A stretch of 49,930 nucleotides of DNA from Tepidibacter thalassicus DSM 15285 (lineage in GTDB: Bacteria; Bacillota; Clostridia; Peptostreptococcales; Peptostreptococcaceae): assembly GCF_900129915.1 (NCBI RefSeq), contig NZ_FQXH01000016.1, forward strand, positions 1 through 49,930. Direction: 5' to 3'. The position numbers and the translations under genes were made by a program. The notes beneath the pieces were generated by a model. That model did no database searches. It was not told where the DNA came from and worked only from the letters and a program-made list of their open reading frames with translations. Below are positions 24,150-34,008 of this stretch, one piece after another (the stretch's first letter is position 1; each line of letters starts with the position of its first letter).

Positions 24150-24311
24150 ATGTATATACTTAAATTTGTAGATTTTGAAGATGAATTGACAGTAAGAGAA
24201 TTTGACAGCAAACAGGAGTTAAAAGAATATATAGTAAAGAATAATATAGATAAGCGTTGGCACCAAATAGAAGAAATAAAAAAAGTTATTCCAAATTTAA
24301 AAGAAGATTAA
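24150..24311 (+). CDS. 53-residue hypothetical protein
   Basis: A short frame with a strong ribosome site (GAAAGGGGTGA, 6-7 bases before ATG 24150). The product is mixed alpha/beta, starts MYILKFVDFEDELTVREFDS and contains RWHQIEEIKKVIP; it is soluble, with no recognised family. It ends 28 bases before the chemoreceptor gene and is probably cotranscribed with it. A TATAAT-like box (GGTATAATAGG, 24108-24118) lies upstream. Confidence 0.7.
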   Translation: MYILKFVDFEDELTVREFDSKQELKEYIVKNNIDKRWHQIEEIKKVIPNLKED

Positions 24312-24338
24312 AATATGAATAAGGAGGTATTCTTTTTT

Positions 24339-26351
24339 ATGTTTAACAAAAACTCTATAAAATTTAAAATATTGACTGTTCCGTTGATGATTATGTTTTT
24401 AGTTGTTACACTAATATCTGTTAGTACTATTAACATATCGAGGTCAAGGTTAATAAATCAAATGAAAATAGACGGAATAAATTTAGCTCATCAAATAGCA
24501 AAACAAATACAAAAAAGTGATGATACTATGGATATTATAGATAATTCTATAGAAGATAAAATTAGAACTTTAGGTAAATTTTTATCTAAAAAGTATGATG
24601 TTATAGATAATAATTATTTAATTGAAGTAGCTGAAGATTTCAATGTTGATGAAATAAATGTTGCAGATTCAAATGGAAAAATAGTATTTTCTAATTTAAA
24701 AAGTAGTTTAGGTTCTATATTTGGACAAGACCATATATCTTATCCTGTTTTATCAGGACAAAGAACTGAATTGATGGAAAATATAAGAAAATCAAGAGAA
24801 ACAGGCGATTATTATAAATATGGCTATGTAAAAATGGAAAATGGAGGAATGGTTCAGATAGGAATACTTGCAAATAGAATACATGAATTAAGAGCAAGTT
24901 TAGAAAGTCAGTCTTTAATAGACGATTTAGCAAAAGATAAAAGTATAGAGTATGCTTTTTTAGTAGATAAAAATTCAAAGATATTAGCTTCTAATGATAG
25001 AGAAAGAATAGGACAAACATTAATAGGTGAAGATATAAAAGCTGCAATTAAAAAAGGAGAAGAGTGTAATCATATATTCTTTTATGATAAAAAGAATGTA
25101 GAAGTTTGTGATTCTATAGTTCCTCTTTATAATGATGGAGTGCATGTTGGTGCTGTGGTTGTAGGGTTGTCTATGGATAATTTAAAGAAAGCTATTTTTA
25201 ATACTATTATTACAATAGTTATAATAGCATTGATTTCATTTGTATTGTCAGCGATTATACTATACTCTATTTCGAGCAATATTTTAAAAGTAATCAATAA
25301 ACTTGTTGATATATCTAAAAAAGTATCAAATGGAGAACTTAACAATGAAATAGATATAAAAGCTAAAGATGAAATCGGCATTTTAGCTAGAAATTTTGAA
25401 AACATGATAAATAATTTAAAAGAGACAATACATAATATGAAGGAACAAGCATCTAAAACAGAAGATATGTCCAATCATTTAACAGCTATTTCGCAAAATA
25501 TGACGGAGTCTGCTGAAAAAATAGCAACTTCAATACAGGATGTTGCACAAGGAACTAGTTTTCAAGCAGAGGATTTAGCTAATATTAATGGGATATTAAC
25601 TAATTTTACAGAAAAATTAGGAAATATTGTTAAGTCTATAGAAAATGTTGATTTTAGATCTAAAGAAATTAATTTGATGGCTAATGAGAGTAGAGTTAAT
25701 GTGGAAAATGTTATAAAATCTGTGGATAAAGTAACTCATACTTTTAATGATTTAATTTCTAAAATTTCAACTGTTGGTGATAATGTAAATCAGATAAATG
25801 AAATAACAGCTCTTATAAATAGTATAGCTGATCAAACTAATTTATTAGCTCTTAATGCCTCTATTGAAGCGGCGAGAGCAGGAGAAGCAGGAAAGGGGTT
25901 TGCAGTTGTTGCTGATGAAATTAGAAAACTTGCAGAGCAGACAAAGATGTCTTCTGAAAATATAAATTCTTTAATTACTACTATATCAAGCGATACTGAT
26001 ATGGTTGTAAAAACAAGTGATACTATGAATGATGAATTGAATAATCAAAGAAAAGATATAAATGTTGCCATGGATTCATTTAAAAAAATAATTGAAGGAA
26101 TAAATGAAATAATTCCTAAAATTGACAATATAAATAATTCTGCTATTAGTATAGATAATGAAAAAAATTTAATTTTAGACAAAATAGAAGAAGCATCGGC
26201 TGTTGCAGAAGAGGTTTCGGCATCATCTGAAGAAATAGCTAGTTCTTCTCAGCAGGTTAGTTCTGCTACTCAGCAAGTTTCATCTACTGCAAATGTCTTA
26301 AATGAGATGACTAAAGATATAAGAGAAACTGTAAATAAATTTAAGTTATAA
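24339..26351 (+). CDS. Methyl-accepting chemotaxis protein
   Basis: 670 residues. Helix 1 (about 13-35), an outside double-Cache-like sensor (about 36-285), helix 2 (about 288-312), HAMP (about 313-368) and the cytoplasmic signalling domain, whose hairpin tip reads [38 protein letters not shown]. The C-terminal repeat of [21 protein letters not shown] is a typical methylation-helix region. The receptor should signal to CheA/CheW, but no che genes lie nearby. ATG 24339 follows AAGGAGG at a long 12-base spacing; ATG 24315 precedes the site and is rejected. Confidence 0.95.
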   Translation: MFNKNSIKFKILTVPLMIMFLVVTLISVSTINISRSRLINQMKIDGINLAHQIAKQIQKSDDTMDIIDNSIEDKIRTLGKFLSKKYDVIDNNYLIEVAEDFNVDEINVADSNGKIVFSNLKSSLGSIFGQDHISYPVLSGQRTELMENIRKSRETGDYYKYGYVKMENGGMVQIGILANRIHELRASLESQSLIDDLAKDKSIEYAFLVDKNSKILASNDRERIGQTLIGEDIKAAIKKGEECNHIFFYDKKNVEVCDSIVPLYNDGVHVGAVVVGLSMDNLKKAIFNTIITIVIIALISFVLSAIILYSISSNILKVINKLVDISKKVSNGELNNEIDIKAKDEIGILARNFENMINNLKETIHNMKEQASKTEDMSNHLTAISQNMTESAEKIATSIQDVAQGTSFQAEDLANINGILTNFTEKLGNIVKSIENVDFRSKEINLMANESRVNVENVIKSVDKVTHTFNDLISKISTVGDNVNQINEITALINSIADQTNLLALNASIEAARAGEAGKGFAVVADEIRKLAEQTKMSSENINSLITTISSDTDMVVKTSDTMNDELNNQRKDINVAMDSFKKIIEGINEIIPKIDNINNSAISIDNEKNLILDKIEEASAVAEEVSASSEEIASSSQQVSSATQQVSSTANVLNEMTKDIRETVNKFKL

Positions 26352-26355
26352 AACA

Positions 26356-26395
26356 AAAAATCCGTTGATAATTTTATCAACGGATTTTTGTTTTT
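26356..26395. terminator. Bidirectional terminator, chemoreceptor / psuG
   Basis: AAAAATCCGTTGATA (26356-26370) and TATCAACGGATTTTT (26375-26389) form a perfect 15-bp stem with a four-base loop, followed by GTTTTT. Confidence 0.92.
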
Positions 26396-27320
26396 AAGAG
26401 TTTTTATATAGTTTAGAAAGTTCAACTGAAAGATCTGCTGCGACTTTTGCATTGTTATAAACTAGTTGTATATTAGATTTAAGACTTTTTCCTGAAGTTA
26501 TAGATTTAATTTTGTCTAATAAAAATGGAGTTGTTTCTTTGCCTTTAATTCCTTTTTCATCAGCTTCTTTTAGTGCATCTTCTATAGCTTTGTTTATTGC
26601 ATTATAGTCCATTTCAAATTCTTTAGGGATTGGATTTCCTATAACAATTCCTCCATTTAAATTCAAATCCCATTTTGATTTAATAGCAAGGGCAAGTTCT
26701 TTTGCTGATTCTACTTTATAGTCTACTTTAAATCCACTTTTTCTGGTGTAAAAAGCAGGGAATTCTTCAGTTTTAAATCCCACAACTGGAACTCCATGAG
26801 TTTCTAGATATTCTAGTGTAAGACCTATGTCTAGTATTGATTTTGCACCAGCGCATACTACAGCTACATTTGTTTTGGATAGTTCTGTTAAATCGGCAGA
26901 AATATCAAATGTTTCTTGAGCTCCTCTGTGAACTCCACCTATTCCACCAGTTGCAAATACTTTAATTCCTGCAAGGTTTGCTATTATCATAGTAGAAGCT
27001 ACTGTTGTTGCACCATCTAATTTTTTAGATATTATAAAAGGTAAATCTCTTCTGCTTGTTTTTAATATACAATCGCTTTTACCTAAATATTCAAGTTCAT
27101 CTTCATTAAGTCCTACTTTTAATTTCCCATTAAGTATAGCGATTGTAGCAGGAATAGCTCCATTTTCCCTTATTATATTTTCAACTGTTTTAGCCATTTT
27201 TATATTTTCTGGATAAGGCATACCATGAGATATTATAGTGGATTCAAGAGCTACTACGGGAACGTTTTCTTCTAGAGCTTTTTTAACCTCTGGATTTATT
27301 TCTAAGTAGTTTTCTAACAT
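26394..27320 (-). CDS. psuG: Pseudouridine-5'-phosphate glycosidase PsuG
   Basis: 308 residues, standard length. It splits pseudouridine 5'-phosphate into uracil and ribose 5-phosphate. Family segments: VVALESTIISHGMPYPENI (about 22-40), ATIAILNGKLKVGL, the catalytic lysine region (KSDCILKTSRRDLPFII), FATGGIGGVHRGAQETFDISADL and FYTRKSGFKVDYK. It overlaps psuK by 7 bases and is translated after it. Together they form the classic pseudouridine breakdown pair. Confidence 0.96.
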   Translation of the reverse strand: MLENYLEINPEVKKALEENVPVVALESTIISHGMPYPENIKMAKTVENIIRENGAIPATIAILNGKLKVGLNEDELEYLGKSDCILKTSRRDLPFIISKKLDGATTVASTMIIANLAGIKVFATGGIGGVHRGAQETFDISADLTELSKTNVAVVCAGAKSILDIGLTLEYLETHGVPVVGFKTEEFPAFYTRKSGFKVDYKVESAKELALAIKSKWDLNLNGGIVIGNPIPKEFEMDYNAINKAIEDALKEADEKGIKGKETTPFLLDKIKSITSGKSLKSNIQLVYNNAKVAADLSVELSKLYKNS

Positions 27321-28414
27321 AAGTTCATCTCCTTTAAAATTTTTTGTATATTATCTATAGACATATTAGGATTAATTGTATTTTTATGAGATAATGCTAA
27401 TATTGAAGCGCTTATTGCGATTTTAGTACTGTATTCTAAATTGTAATTATTTATGTGGCTATAAATTAATCCTGATATAAATGCATCACCAGCACCGGTT
27501 GTATTTACAACATTGACTTTGGGATTGGGTATAAATTTAGAATCTTTTTCATCGGCGCAAAATACACCTTTTTTTCCAAGAGTTATAAATACTTTTTTTA
27601 CTCCTTTATTTAAAAAGTAATATGAACATTTTTTTAAATCTTCCATAGAATTAATTTTTATACCTGAAAGAGATTCAGCTTCATATTTATTTGGTTTAAT
27701 AGTATTAAAAAGTCCTATAAAATCTTTAACTTTTATACTTTTTTTAGTAGATACTGTATCTAGAAAAAAATCTATACCTTTGAAGTTAAATAAAATGTAC
27801 TCTATTACTTCCTTTGGTAAATTAGTATCTAATACTATGATTTTGGAATTTTTTAGTATATGAGATTTTTGTTTTATGAAATCTACAGTTATTTTTTCAA
27901 AAATATCCATATCAGATATAGCGACTTTCATATCTCCGTTTTCATCTAAAATAGATAAATATGTTGAAGTTGGATAATCTTTTAAAATCAAACAATTTTC
28001 CATATCTATTCCAGATAATTTGCTTTCTTCTAATATTTTTTTTCCGTATATGTCTTCTCCGATGGCAGAAATTAATTTTGTTTCAATTCCCAGTTTTACA
28101 AGATTTTCCGCTATATTTCTTCCAACTCCTCCGAGAGATACTTTAATTTTTCCTGGATTTGAGTCATTTAGAATTAAATTTTCTTTTGGAAATCCTTGAA
28201 GGTCTATGTTAGTTCCTCCGATTACAGTCACATAGTCTTCCTCTTTTAATATGTAACCTTTTCCCTTAATATAACCTTTTTTACTTAAATTTGTTATATG
28301 AACAGCAACAGATGATCTAGCAATTCCAAGAAAGTCAGCAAGTTCTTGTTGTGATATTAAGGGGTTTTTTCTTATTATTTCTAAAACTTCTTTTTCTCTA
28401 TTAGTCAAATTCAT
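27314..28414 (-). CDS. psuK: Pseudouridine kinase PsuK with N-terminal winged helix
   Basis: 366 residues. An N-terminal winged helix-turn-helix (about 1-57: NREKEVLEIIRKNPLISQQELADFLGIARSSVAVHI) is fused to a PfkB-type kinase with VIGGTNIDLQG at the start, the glycine pair GGVGRNIAENLVKLG and the catalytic NTTGAGDAFISGLI near 305. The kinase makes pseudouridine 5'-phosphate for PsuG. The fused DNA-binding domain suggests self-regulation, as in E. coli YeiI-like proteins. ATG 28414 is chosen; GTG 28417 and TTG 28420 are also in frame, none with a clear ribosome site. TATAAT lies very close upstream, so the mRNA may have almost no leader. Confidence 0.94.
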   Translation of the reverse strand: MNLTNREKEVLEIIRKNPLISQQELADFLGIARSSVAVHITNLSKKGYIKGKGYILKEEDYVTVIGGTNIDLQGFPKENLILNDSNPGKIKVSLGGVGRNIAENLVKLGIETKLISAIGEDIYGKKILEESKLSGIDMENCLILKDYPTSTYLSILDENGDMKVAISDMDIFEKITVDFIKQKSHILKNSKIIVLDTNLPKEVIEYILFNFKGIDFFLDTVSTKKSIKVKDFIGLFNTIKPNKYEAESLSGIKINSMEDLKKCSYYFLNKGVKKVFITLGKKGVFCADEKDSKFIPNPKVNVVNTTGAGDAFISGLIYSHINNYNLEYSTKIAISASILALSHKNTINPNMSIDNIQKILKEMNLC

Positions 28415-28429
28415 CACCAAACTTTTGCT

Positions 28430-28460
28430 TATATTATAAACAATTACTTATATTAAGTTT
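28430..28460 (-). promoter_or_regulatory. Promoter and possible operator of psuK-psuG
   Basis: On the minus strand a TATAAT (about 28437-28432) lies about 20 bases before the psuK start, preceded by the inverted repeat ACTTA-ATA-TAAGT (28458-28446). The repeat falls between -10 and -35 positions and is a plausible site for the winged helix fused to PsuK. No second copy is seen. Confidence 0.4.
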
Positions 28461-28510
28461 ATCGTATTATACATATTTTTTCAATAATAAGTTTATGTAT
28501 AATATAAAAA

Positions 28511-28540
28511 AAGAGGACTTTATATAAAGTCCTCTTAAAG
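28511..28540 (-). terminator. Terminator of the YfcC-like carrier
   Basis: AAGAGGACTTTA / TAAAGTCCTCTT is a perfect palindromic stem (28511-28536) that lies 11 bases beyond the stop codon on the minus strand, followed there by T-rich sequence. Confidence 0.85.
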
Positions 28541-28546
28541 TATACA

Positions 28547-29950
28547 TTAAATCATAGCTCCAATTCCTAGAGCGATCATAATTACTATCATTAATACAGC
28601 TATTAATTTCCAAGTGAATTTTAACCATTTATCATAAGAAACTCTAGCTATAGCAAGTCCTCCCATAACAACTGCACTTGTTGGAGTAATTAAGTTTACT
28701 ATACCAGATGCTGACTGATAAGCAGTAATTATTATATCTCTTGAAACTCCAGTAAAATCTCCAAGTGGAGCCATTATTGGCATTGAAAGTGTTGCAAGTC
28801 CAGATGTTGAAGGAATTAAGAAAGACATTGGTATATAGAATAAATATGTAAGTATTGCAAAACCTACAGAACCAAGTCCAGAAAGAGTTTTTTCTCCAAG
28901 GTTTAAAACAGTGTCTGTCATATTACCAGCATTCATTACAACAGTTATACCACGAGATAAACCTATAATTAATGCAACGCCTAGTAAGTCACGTGCTCCA
29001 TCAACAAATGATCCAACTAATTCTTCTTCTTTCATACCTGATACTAATCCTATTAAAATAGCTGAAACCATAAATAATGCAGAAAGTTCTCCAAACCACC
29101 AACCTAAAGTTGGAAGAGGAATGCCTATATCGCTAAATGGAATAACACTATAAACCATGAAAATAAAAGTTGCTGAGAATAATATTAGTATAAATTTTCT
29201 TTTTGCTGTTAATTCAGGGAATTCATTTCCATCTTTTTTAGTTAAGAAATGTTTTTTATTATCTTCATACATATCATATACAAGAGATTTTGAAGGATCT
29301 TTTTTTACTTTTTCAGCATATTTCATAACGTATATAATAGTTACTAATTCGCATGCTATTAATATTAATACTCTAAGTCCTATACCTTCACCTAAAGATA
29401 TACCAGCAAAACCTGATGCTATACCAGTAGCGAAAGGATTAACAGTAGATCCTAAAACTCCAGCACCAGCTCCTAACATTATAACTGCTGCTGCTGTTAT
29501 TGTATCATAGCCTGCTGCAATAAATACAGGAATTATCAAAGGATAAAATGCTATTGTTTCTTCAGCCATACCATAGCTAGTTCCACCTAATCCAAATAAA
29601 ATCATTAAAATTGGAATCATCCATTTTTCTCTACCTTTTAAATTTTCTACAACTCTAGCTATTCCAGCGTCAATAGCTCCAGTTTTCATAACTACACCCA
29701 AGAATCCACCTATTATAATGACGAATAACGCAACGTCTATAGCCTCGTTAAATCCTTTTATCGGAGACATTATAACTTCTTTAATTCCTTGAGGTGTTGG
29801 GTCTACTGTGTGATATGTTCCTGGAATTGGAGTTTTTTCAGGAGTATAATCATAATTACCTGCAGGAACAATCCATGTTAGTGCTGCTACTACTATTATG
29901 ATTGCGAATAAGATAGTGAATGCACTAGGCATTTTAAATTTTTTTTTCAT
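28547..29950 (-). CDS. YfcC-family carrier, probable ArcD-like arginine/ornithine antiporter
   Basis: 467 residues with about 12-13 helices. The start MPSAFTILFAIIIVVAALTWIVPAG, the FGLGGTSYGMAEETIAFYPLIIPV block (about 128-151) and GAGAGVLGSTVNPFATGIASG are typical of YfcC/DcuC-type carriers. In Streptococcus the arginine/ornithine antiporter ArcD of the arcABCDT operon belongs to this group. Here the gene lies next to an ArcT-like dipeptidase and 1.7 kb from arcA, so arginine/ornithine exchange is the best inference, though C4-dicarboxylate or other anion transport remains possible. ATG 29950 follows AAGGAGG. Confidence 0.85.
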   Translation of the reverse strand: MKKKFKMPSAFTILFAIIIVVAALTWIVPAGNYDYTPEKTPIPGTYHTVDPTPQGIKEVIMSPIKGFNEAIDVALFVIIIGGFLGVVMKTGAIDAGIARVVENLKGREKWMIPILMILFGLGGTSYGMAEETIAFYPLIIPVFIAAGYDTITAAAVIMLGAGAGVLGSTVNPFATGIASGFAGISLGEGIGLRVLILIACELVTIIYVMKYAEKVKKDPSKSLVYDMYEDNKKHFLTKKDGNEFPELTAKRKFILILFSATFIFMVYSVIPFSDIGIPLPTLGWWFGELSALFMVSAILIGLVSGMKEEELVGSFVDGARDLLGVALIIGLSRGITVVMNAGNMTDTVLNLGEKTLSGLGSVGFAILTYLFYIPMSFLIPSTSGLATLSMPIMAPLGDFTGVSRDIIITAYQSASGIVNLITPTSAVVMGGLAIARVSYDKWLKFTWKLIAVLMIVIMIALGIGAMI

Positions 29951-29983
29951 TTAGTTTGACCTCCTTATATATTTTTTATTTAA

Positions 29984-30020
29984 TTTTTCTAGAATTATAT
30001 TTTCCATAATTCTAGAAAAA
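29984..30020 (-). terminator. Hairpin between dipeptidase and carrier genes
   Basis: TTTTTCTAGAATTAT (29984-29998) and ATAATTCTAGAAAAA (30006-30020) make a perfect 15-bp stem with a seven-base loop, with T run on the minus strand. It separates the dipeptidase from the downstream carrier and probably reduces read-through. Confidence 0.88.
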
Positions 30021-30036
30021 TTATAATTAATAGAAA

Positions 30037-31380
30037 TTATTTTGTTAATTCATATACAGTTTTTGCGTATATTTTAGTGCATTTTATTAAATCTTCTATT
30101 TCGATATATTCATTAGCTTGATGTTCAACTTTTGGTTTTCCTGGAAATACTGCACCAAAAGCTACACAGTTATCCATGGCTCTAGCGTAAGTAGCTCCAC
30201 CTGATGAAAGAGGAGTAGAGTCAAGTCCAGTTTCTTCTTCGTATACTTTTTTTAGAGTTTTTATTAAGAAGTGATCTTCTGGAACATATATAGCTTTTAG
30301 ATAATCGTATTCATTGTACTTAAGATTGTATTCTAAAGCTTTTTCTTTTAATTTTTCAACAACTTTATCTTTATCGACTGTTACAGGAATTCTTATATCA
30401 AGTCCTATCTCTTCAGTTTCGTTATTTATATTTATTTTTCCTACATTTATAGTTAATTTTCCTGAAACTTTATCTTCGCAATTTGGTATTATATTTTCAC
30501 CATTGTAAGTTTCTTTTATAACTTCAGCTATAAATTTAATTGCATTAGATTTAATTCCTAAATTATTTAAAGCAATACACAATCTTGAGATAGAGTTAAT
30601 TCCATATTGAGGATTTGCAGCATGAGCACCTTTTCCGAATACAGTAATATTGTTATTTTCTAACTTATATTCAAAACCTAATTTATCAAGCTCTGAAGCT
30701 AGTTCATTTATTTTTATATCACTATATACAATTTTATCAGGAACTGCATTAAAAGCATTTCCGCCATTTAGAGTAATTTCTGATGAATTTTTAGATTTTA
30801 AGGTAGCTTGAAGAAGTCCTTTTTCGGCATTTATCATAGGAAAAACAGAATCTGGAGTAAATCCATAAGAAGGAATTTCTTCATTTTCAAGGTATTTATT
30901 AATTCCTCTCCAAAGATTTTCTTCATCTGTTCCAAATATAAATCTAATTCTTTTATTGAACTTAACACCTAGGTCCATAAGAGCTTTAACTCCGTAAATT
31001 GCCGCTATAGTAGGGCCTTTGTCGTCTTGAGTACCTCTTCCGTATATTTTTCCATCTTTAATTACAGCATCATATGGAGGAAAACTCCAATTATCGATTT
31101 CTCCTTCAGGAACTACATCTATATGACCTAATATTCCTATTAATTCTTTTCCTTCGCCGATTTCGGCATACCCATAATATCCATCTTTATAATATGTTTT
31201 AAAACCTAGAGATTCACATAATGATAATGTTTTCCTTAAGGCTTTATCGATATTTTCTCCAAAAGGACAATTATCTTTAGGGTCTGAAATTACGCTAGGA
31301 ATTTTAACTAATTCTTGTACAGATTTAACAATTTCATCTTTTAATTCTTCGATTTTATTATTAATATCCATAAAAAACAC
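30037..31380 (-). CDS. M20 dipeptidase, PepV/ArcT-like
   Basis: 447 residues, typical of the Sapep/PepV group of Mn/Zn dipeptidases. Metal and catalytic residues: GHIDVVPEG (His and following Asp), YGRGTQDDKGP (bridging Asp), FGTDEENLWRG (Glu pair) and near the end GGATYARAMDNCVAFG. An ADI-operon member of this family, ArcT, occurs in streptococcal arcABCDT operons, perhaps feeding arginine from peptides. The position divergent from arcA supports that role; general peptide turnover is the alternative. ATG 31380 follows AAAAGGGGTG. Confidence 0.92.
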   Translation of the reverse strand: MFFMDINNKIEELKDEIVKSVQELVKIPSVISDPKDNCPFGENIDKALRKTLSLCESLGFKTYYKDGYYGYAEIGEGKELIGILGHIDVVPEGEIDNWSFPPYDAVIKDGKIYGRGTQDDKGPTIAAIYGVKALMDLGVKFNKRIRFIFGTDEENLWRGINKYLENEEIPSYGFTPDSVFPMINAEKGLLQATLKSKNSSEITLNGGNAFNAVPDKIVYSDIKINELASELDKLGFEYKLENNNITVFGKGAHAANPQYGINSISRLCIALNNLGIKSNAIKFIAEVIKETYNGENIIPNCEDKVSGKLTINVGKININNETEEIGLDIRIPVTVDKDKVVEKLKEKALEYNLKYNEYDYLKAIYVPEDHFLIKTLKKVYEEETGLDSTPLSSGGATYARAMDNCVAFGAVFPGKPKVEHQANEYIEIEDLIKCTKIYAKTVYELTK

Positions 31381-31534
31381 CCCTTTTAAACAAAATATTG
31401 TTATTAATTTATCGATTTTAAATTTTGTAAAATATAAAATAAAATGATTAAGACTTTGATTTAAGCTAAATTATAATTGATAATAAGTAATTTGTCTATA
31501 CGCAAAAAATTTTTTTAAAAAAATCGGAAAACGT

Positions 31535-31563
31535 TTGACAAAGAAGAATCAAAGAGTTATACT
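31535..31563 (+). promoter_or_regulatory. SigA-type promoter of the arc operon
   Basis: TTGACA (31535-31540), a 17-base spacer and TATACT (31558-31563). The expected start point is near 31570, giving a leader of about 58 bases before arcA. A palindrome AAACGTTT overlaps the -35 and weakly recalls a CcpA site. Confidence 0.85.
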
Positions 31564-31569
31564 AAAGGT

Positions 31570-31596
31570 GTAGTTAGTAACTACTGGAGTAGTTAG
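31570..31596. promoter_or_regulatory. Inverted repeat plus extra half-site at the arc start point
   Basis: GTAGTTA-G-TAACTAC (31570-31584) is a perfect 7-bp inverted repeat at about +1, and GTAGTTAG recurs at 31589-31596. Location just downstream of the -10 fits an operator blocking transcription, perhaps for the TrmB-type regulator at the end of the operon. Confidence 0.6.
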
Positions 31597-31627
31597 AGAT
31601 TTTTAACAATTAATAGGGGTGAGATAA

Positions 31628-32866
31628 ATGAGTAATAAAAAAGTTTTACAAGTATATTCAGAAATTGGAAAACTTAAAAAAGTTCTTTTACACAGACCGG
31701 GAAAAGAAATAGAAAATTTAACACCTGATTTGATGGACAGGTTATTATTTGATGACATACCTTATTTAGAAGTAGCTCGTCAAGAGCATGATGCTTTTGC
31801 AGATATACTTAGAAATAATGGAGTTGAAGTAGTTTATTTAGAAGATTTAGCTGCTGAAGCTATTGCAGATAATGATATAAAAGAGCAATTTGTAAATGAG
31901 TTTGTAAAAGAAGCATCTATACAAAGTCAAAAGAAAAGAGAACTTGTAAAAGAATATCTTTTGAGCTTTTCTACTAATAGAGAAATGATAGATAAGATGA
32001 TGGAAGGTATTAGAAAAGAAGAAATAAAAGATTATAGAAGAACTTCACTTGCAGATATGATTGAATCTGATTATCCATTTATAGTAGATCCAATGCCAAA
32101 TCTTTATTTTACAAGAGATCCATTTGCGACAATAGGTGCTGGAGTATCTTTAAATCACATGAGAACAGTAACTAGAAATAGAGAAACATTATTTGCTAAA
32201 TACATATTTAATTATCATCCAGAGTATAAGGAAGCAAATGTACCTTTATGGTATGACAGAACAGAAGATACTTCAATAGAAGGTGGAGATGAATTAATAC
32301 TTAGTGAAAAGGTAATAGCAATTGGGGTATCAGAGAGAACAGATGCAGCTTCTGTTGAAAAATTAGCTAAGAGAATATTTGAAAATAATGAAAAATTTGA
32401 AGTTGTTTTAGCATTTGACATACCAAAGAAAAGAGCATTTATGCACCTTGATACAGTATTTACAATGGTTGATTATGATAAGTTCACTATTCATCCAGAA
32501 ATAGAAGGACCTCTTACTGTGTATTCTATAAGAAAAGGTGAAAATCCAAAGGATATAGTAATAGAAAAAGAAACTATGGAGCTTAGTGATATACTTAAGA
32601 AATATTTAGAACTTGACAATGTTACTTTAATCAGATGTGGTGGAGGAAATTTAATAGATGCAGGAAGAGAACAGTGGAATGATGGTTCAAATACTCTTGC
32701 TATTGCTCCAGGAGAAGTTGTAGTTTATTCTAGAAATCATGTTACAAACAAATTACTTGAAGAACATGGAATAAAACTACATATTATGCCATCGTCAGAA
32801 TTATCTCGTGGTCGTGGAGGTCCAAGATGTATGTCAATGCCACTTGTTAGAGAAAATTTAAAATAA
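31628..32866 (+). CDS. arcA: Arginine deiminase ArcA
   Basis: 412 residues, normal for bacterial ADI. It hydrolyses arginine to citrulline and ammonia, the first step of the ADI pathway. Key segments: substrate-binding [10 protein letters not shown] (about 158-167), ESD/GGDE region ([11 protein letters not shown]), the catalytic HLDTVF (about 275) and the C-terminal active-site cysteine in [14 protein letters not shown] (about 405). Start ATG 31628 follows GGGGTGAGA. The strong promoter 60 bases upstream drives arcA, arcB and probably arcC. Confidence 0.98.
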   Translation: MSNKKVLQVYSEIGKLKKVLLHRPGKEIENLTPDLMDRLLFDDIPYLEVARQEHDAFADILRNNGVEVVYLEDLAAEAIADNDIKEQFVNEFVKEASIQSQKKRELVKEYLLSFSTNREMIDKMMEGIRKEEIKDYRRTSLADMIESDYPFIVDPMPNLYFTRDPFATIGAGVSLNHMRTVTRNRETLFAKYIFNYHPEYKEANVPLWYDRTEDTSIEGGDELILSEKVIAIGVSERTDAASVEKLAKRIFENNEKFEVVLAFDIPKKRAFMHLDTVFTMVDYDKFTIHPEIEGPLTVYSIRKGENPKDIVIEKETMELSDILKKYLELDNVTLIRCGGGNLIDAGREQWNDGSNTLAIAPGEVVVYSRNHVTNKLLEEHGIKLHIMPSSELSRGRGGPRCMSMPLVRENLK

Positions 32867-32957
32867 ATGATGATTGTTTGAAAATAAATTAATTATTTAG
32901 GGAAAACTTATAAATAAGAAAATAAATTTTATAAATATGAAAAGGGAGGATTTTAAA

Positions 32958-33950
32958 ATGGCAGTAAACTTAAGAGGAAGACATTTTTTAACATTAAAGG
33001 ATTTTACACCAGAAGAAATAAAGTATCTTTTAGATTTATCTAGAGATTTAAAAAATAAAAAAAGAGCAGGAATAAGAGGTAATTTATTAGAAGGAAAAAA
33101 TATAGTACTTTTATTTGAAAAAACATCAACAAGAACGAGATGTGCATTTGAAGTTGCTGGATTTGATGAAGGTGCTTGTGTAACTTTCCTTACAAATTCA
33201 CAAATGGGTAAAAAGGAATCAATAGAAGATACTGCTAAAGTTCTTGGAAGATTTTATGATGGTATAGAATTTAGAGGATTTAAGCAAGAAACTGTTGAAC
33301 AATTAGCTAAACATGCTGGAGTTCCTGTTTGGAATGGACTTACAGATTTATATCATCCAACTCAAATACTTGCAGATTTCTTAACTGTTATGGAGCATGT
33401 GAATAAACCTCTTAATAAAGTTAAGTTCGTTTATGTTGGAGATGCTAGAAATAATATGGGTAATTCTTTAATGATAGGTGCTGCTAAAATGGGAATGGAT
33501 TTTGTTGCTCTTGCTCCTAAATCATTATGGCCATCAGAAGAACTAGTATCTGAGATGCAAGAAGTTGCTAAAGAAACTGGAGGTACAATTACTTTAACTG
33601 AGGATATTGATGCTGTTAAAGGTGCAGATGTAATATATACAGATGTTTGGGTATCAATGGGAGAAGAAGATCAATTTGAAGAAAGAATAAAATTATTAAC
33701 TCCATATCAAGTTAATATGGATATGATTAAGAAAACTGAAAATGATGATGTAATATTCTTACATTGTCTACCTTCATTCCATGATACAAACACAGTTATA
33801 GGAAAAGAAATATATGAAAAATTTGGATTAAAAGAAATGGAAGTTACTGATGAGGTGTTTAGATCTAAGCATTCAAAAGTATTTGATGAAGCTGAAAATA
33901 GAATGCATACAATAAAAGCGGTAATGGTTGCAACTATCGGAAATTTATAA
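32958..33950 (+). CDS. arcB: Catabolic ornithine carbamoyltransferase
   Basis: 330 residues. It breaks citrulline with phosphate into ornithine and carbamoyl phosphate. Carbamoyl-phosphate-binding [11 protein letters not shown] (about 56-66), HPTQ in [12 protein letters not shown] (about 133), ornithine-binding region and HCLPSFHD (about 272-279) are complete. The sequence alone does not separate catabolic ArcB from biosynthetic ArgF; placement between arcA and arcC decides. AAAGGGAGGA (32941-32950) is 7 bases before ATG 32958, so the upstream ATG 32937 is not the start. A strong hairpin follows the stop codon. Confidence 0.97.
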   Translation: MAVNLRGRHFLTLKDFTPEEIKYLLDLSRDLKNKKRAGIRGNLLEGKNIVLLFEKTSTRTRCAFEVAGFDEGACVTFLTNSQMGKKESIEDTAKVLGRFYDGIEFRGFKQETVEQLAKHAGVPVWNGLTDLYHPTQILADFLTVMEHVNKPLNKVKFVYVGDARNNMGNSLMIGAAKMGMDFVALAPKSLWPSEELVSEMQEVAKETGGTITLTEDIDAVKGADVIYTDVWVSMGEEDQFEERIKLLTPYQVNMDMIKKTENDDVIFLHCLPSFHDTNTVIGKEIYEKFGLKEMEVTDEVFRSKHSKVFDEAENRMHTIKAVMVATIGNL

Positions 33951-33976
33951 AATAACAGGGGACATCCCCTGTTATT
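33951..33976 (+). terminator. Hairpin between arcB and arcC
   Basis: AATAACAGGGG-ACAT-CCCCTGTTATT is a perfect 11-bp GC-containing stem that starts on the arcB stop. There is no long T run after it, so it may serve as a partial terminator or an RNA-stability element setting the arcC level. Confidence 0.65.
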
Positions 33977-34008
33977 AATATAATCAGGCTTGATGAGGGA
34001 GGATTATT

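Noticed and set aside
31525..31541. CcpA (cre) site over the arcA -35 region
   Set aside because: AAAACGTTTGACA has the central palindrome but misses several consensus positions in the right half; kept only as a remark.
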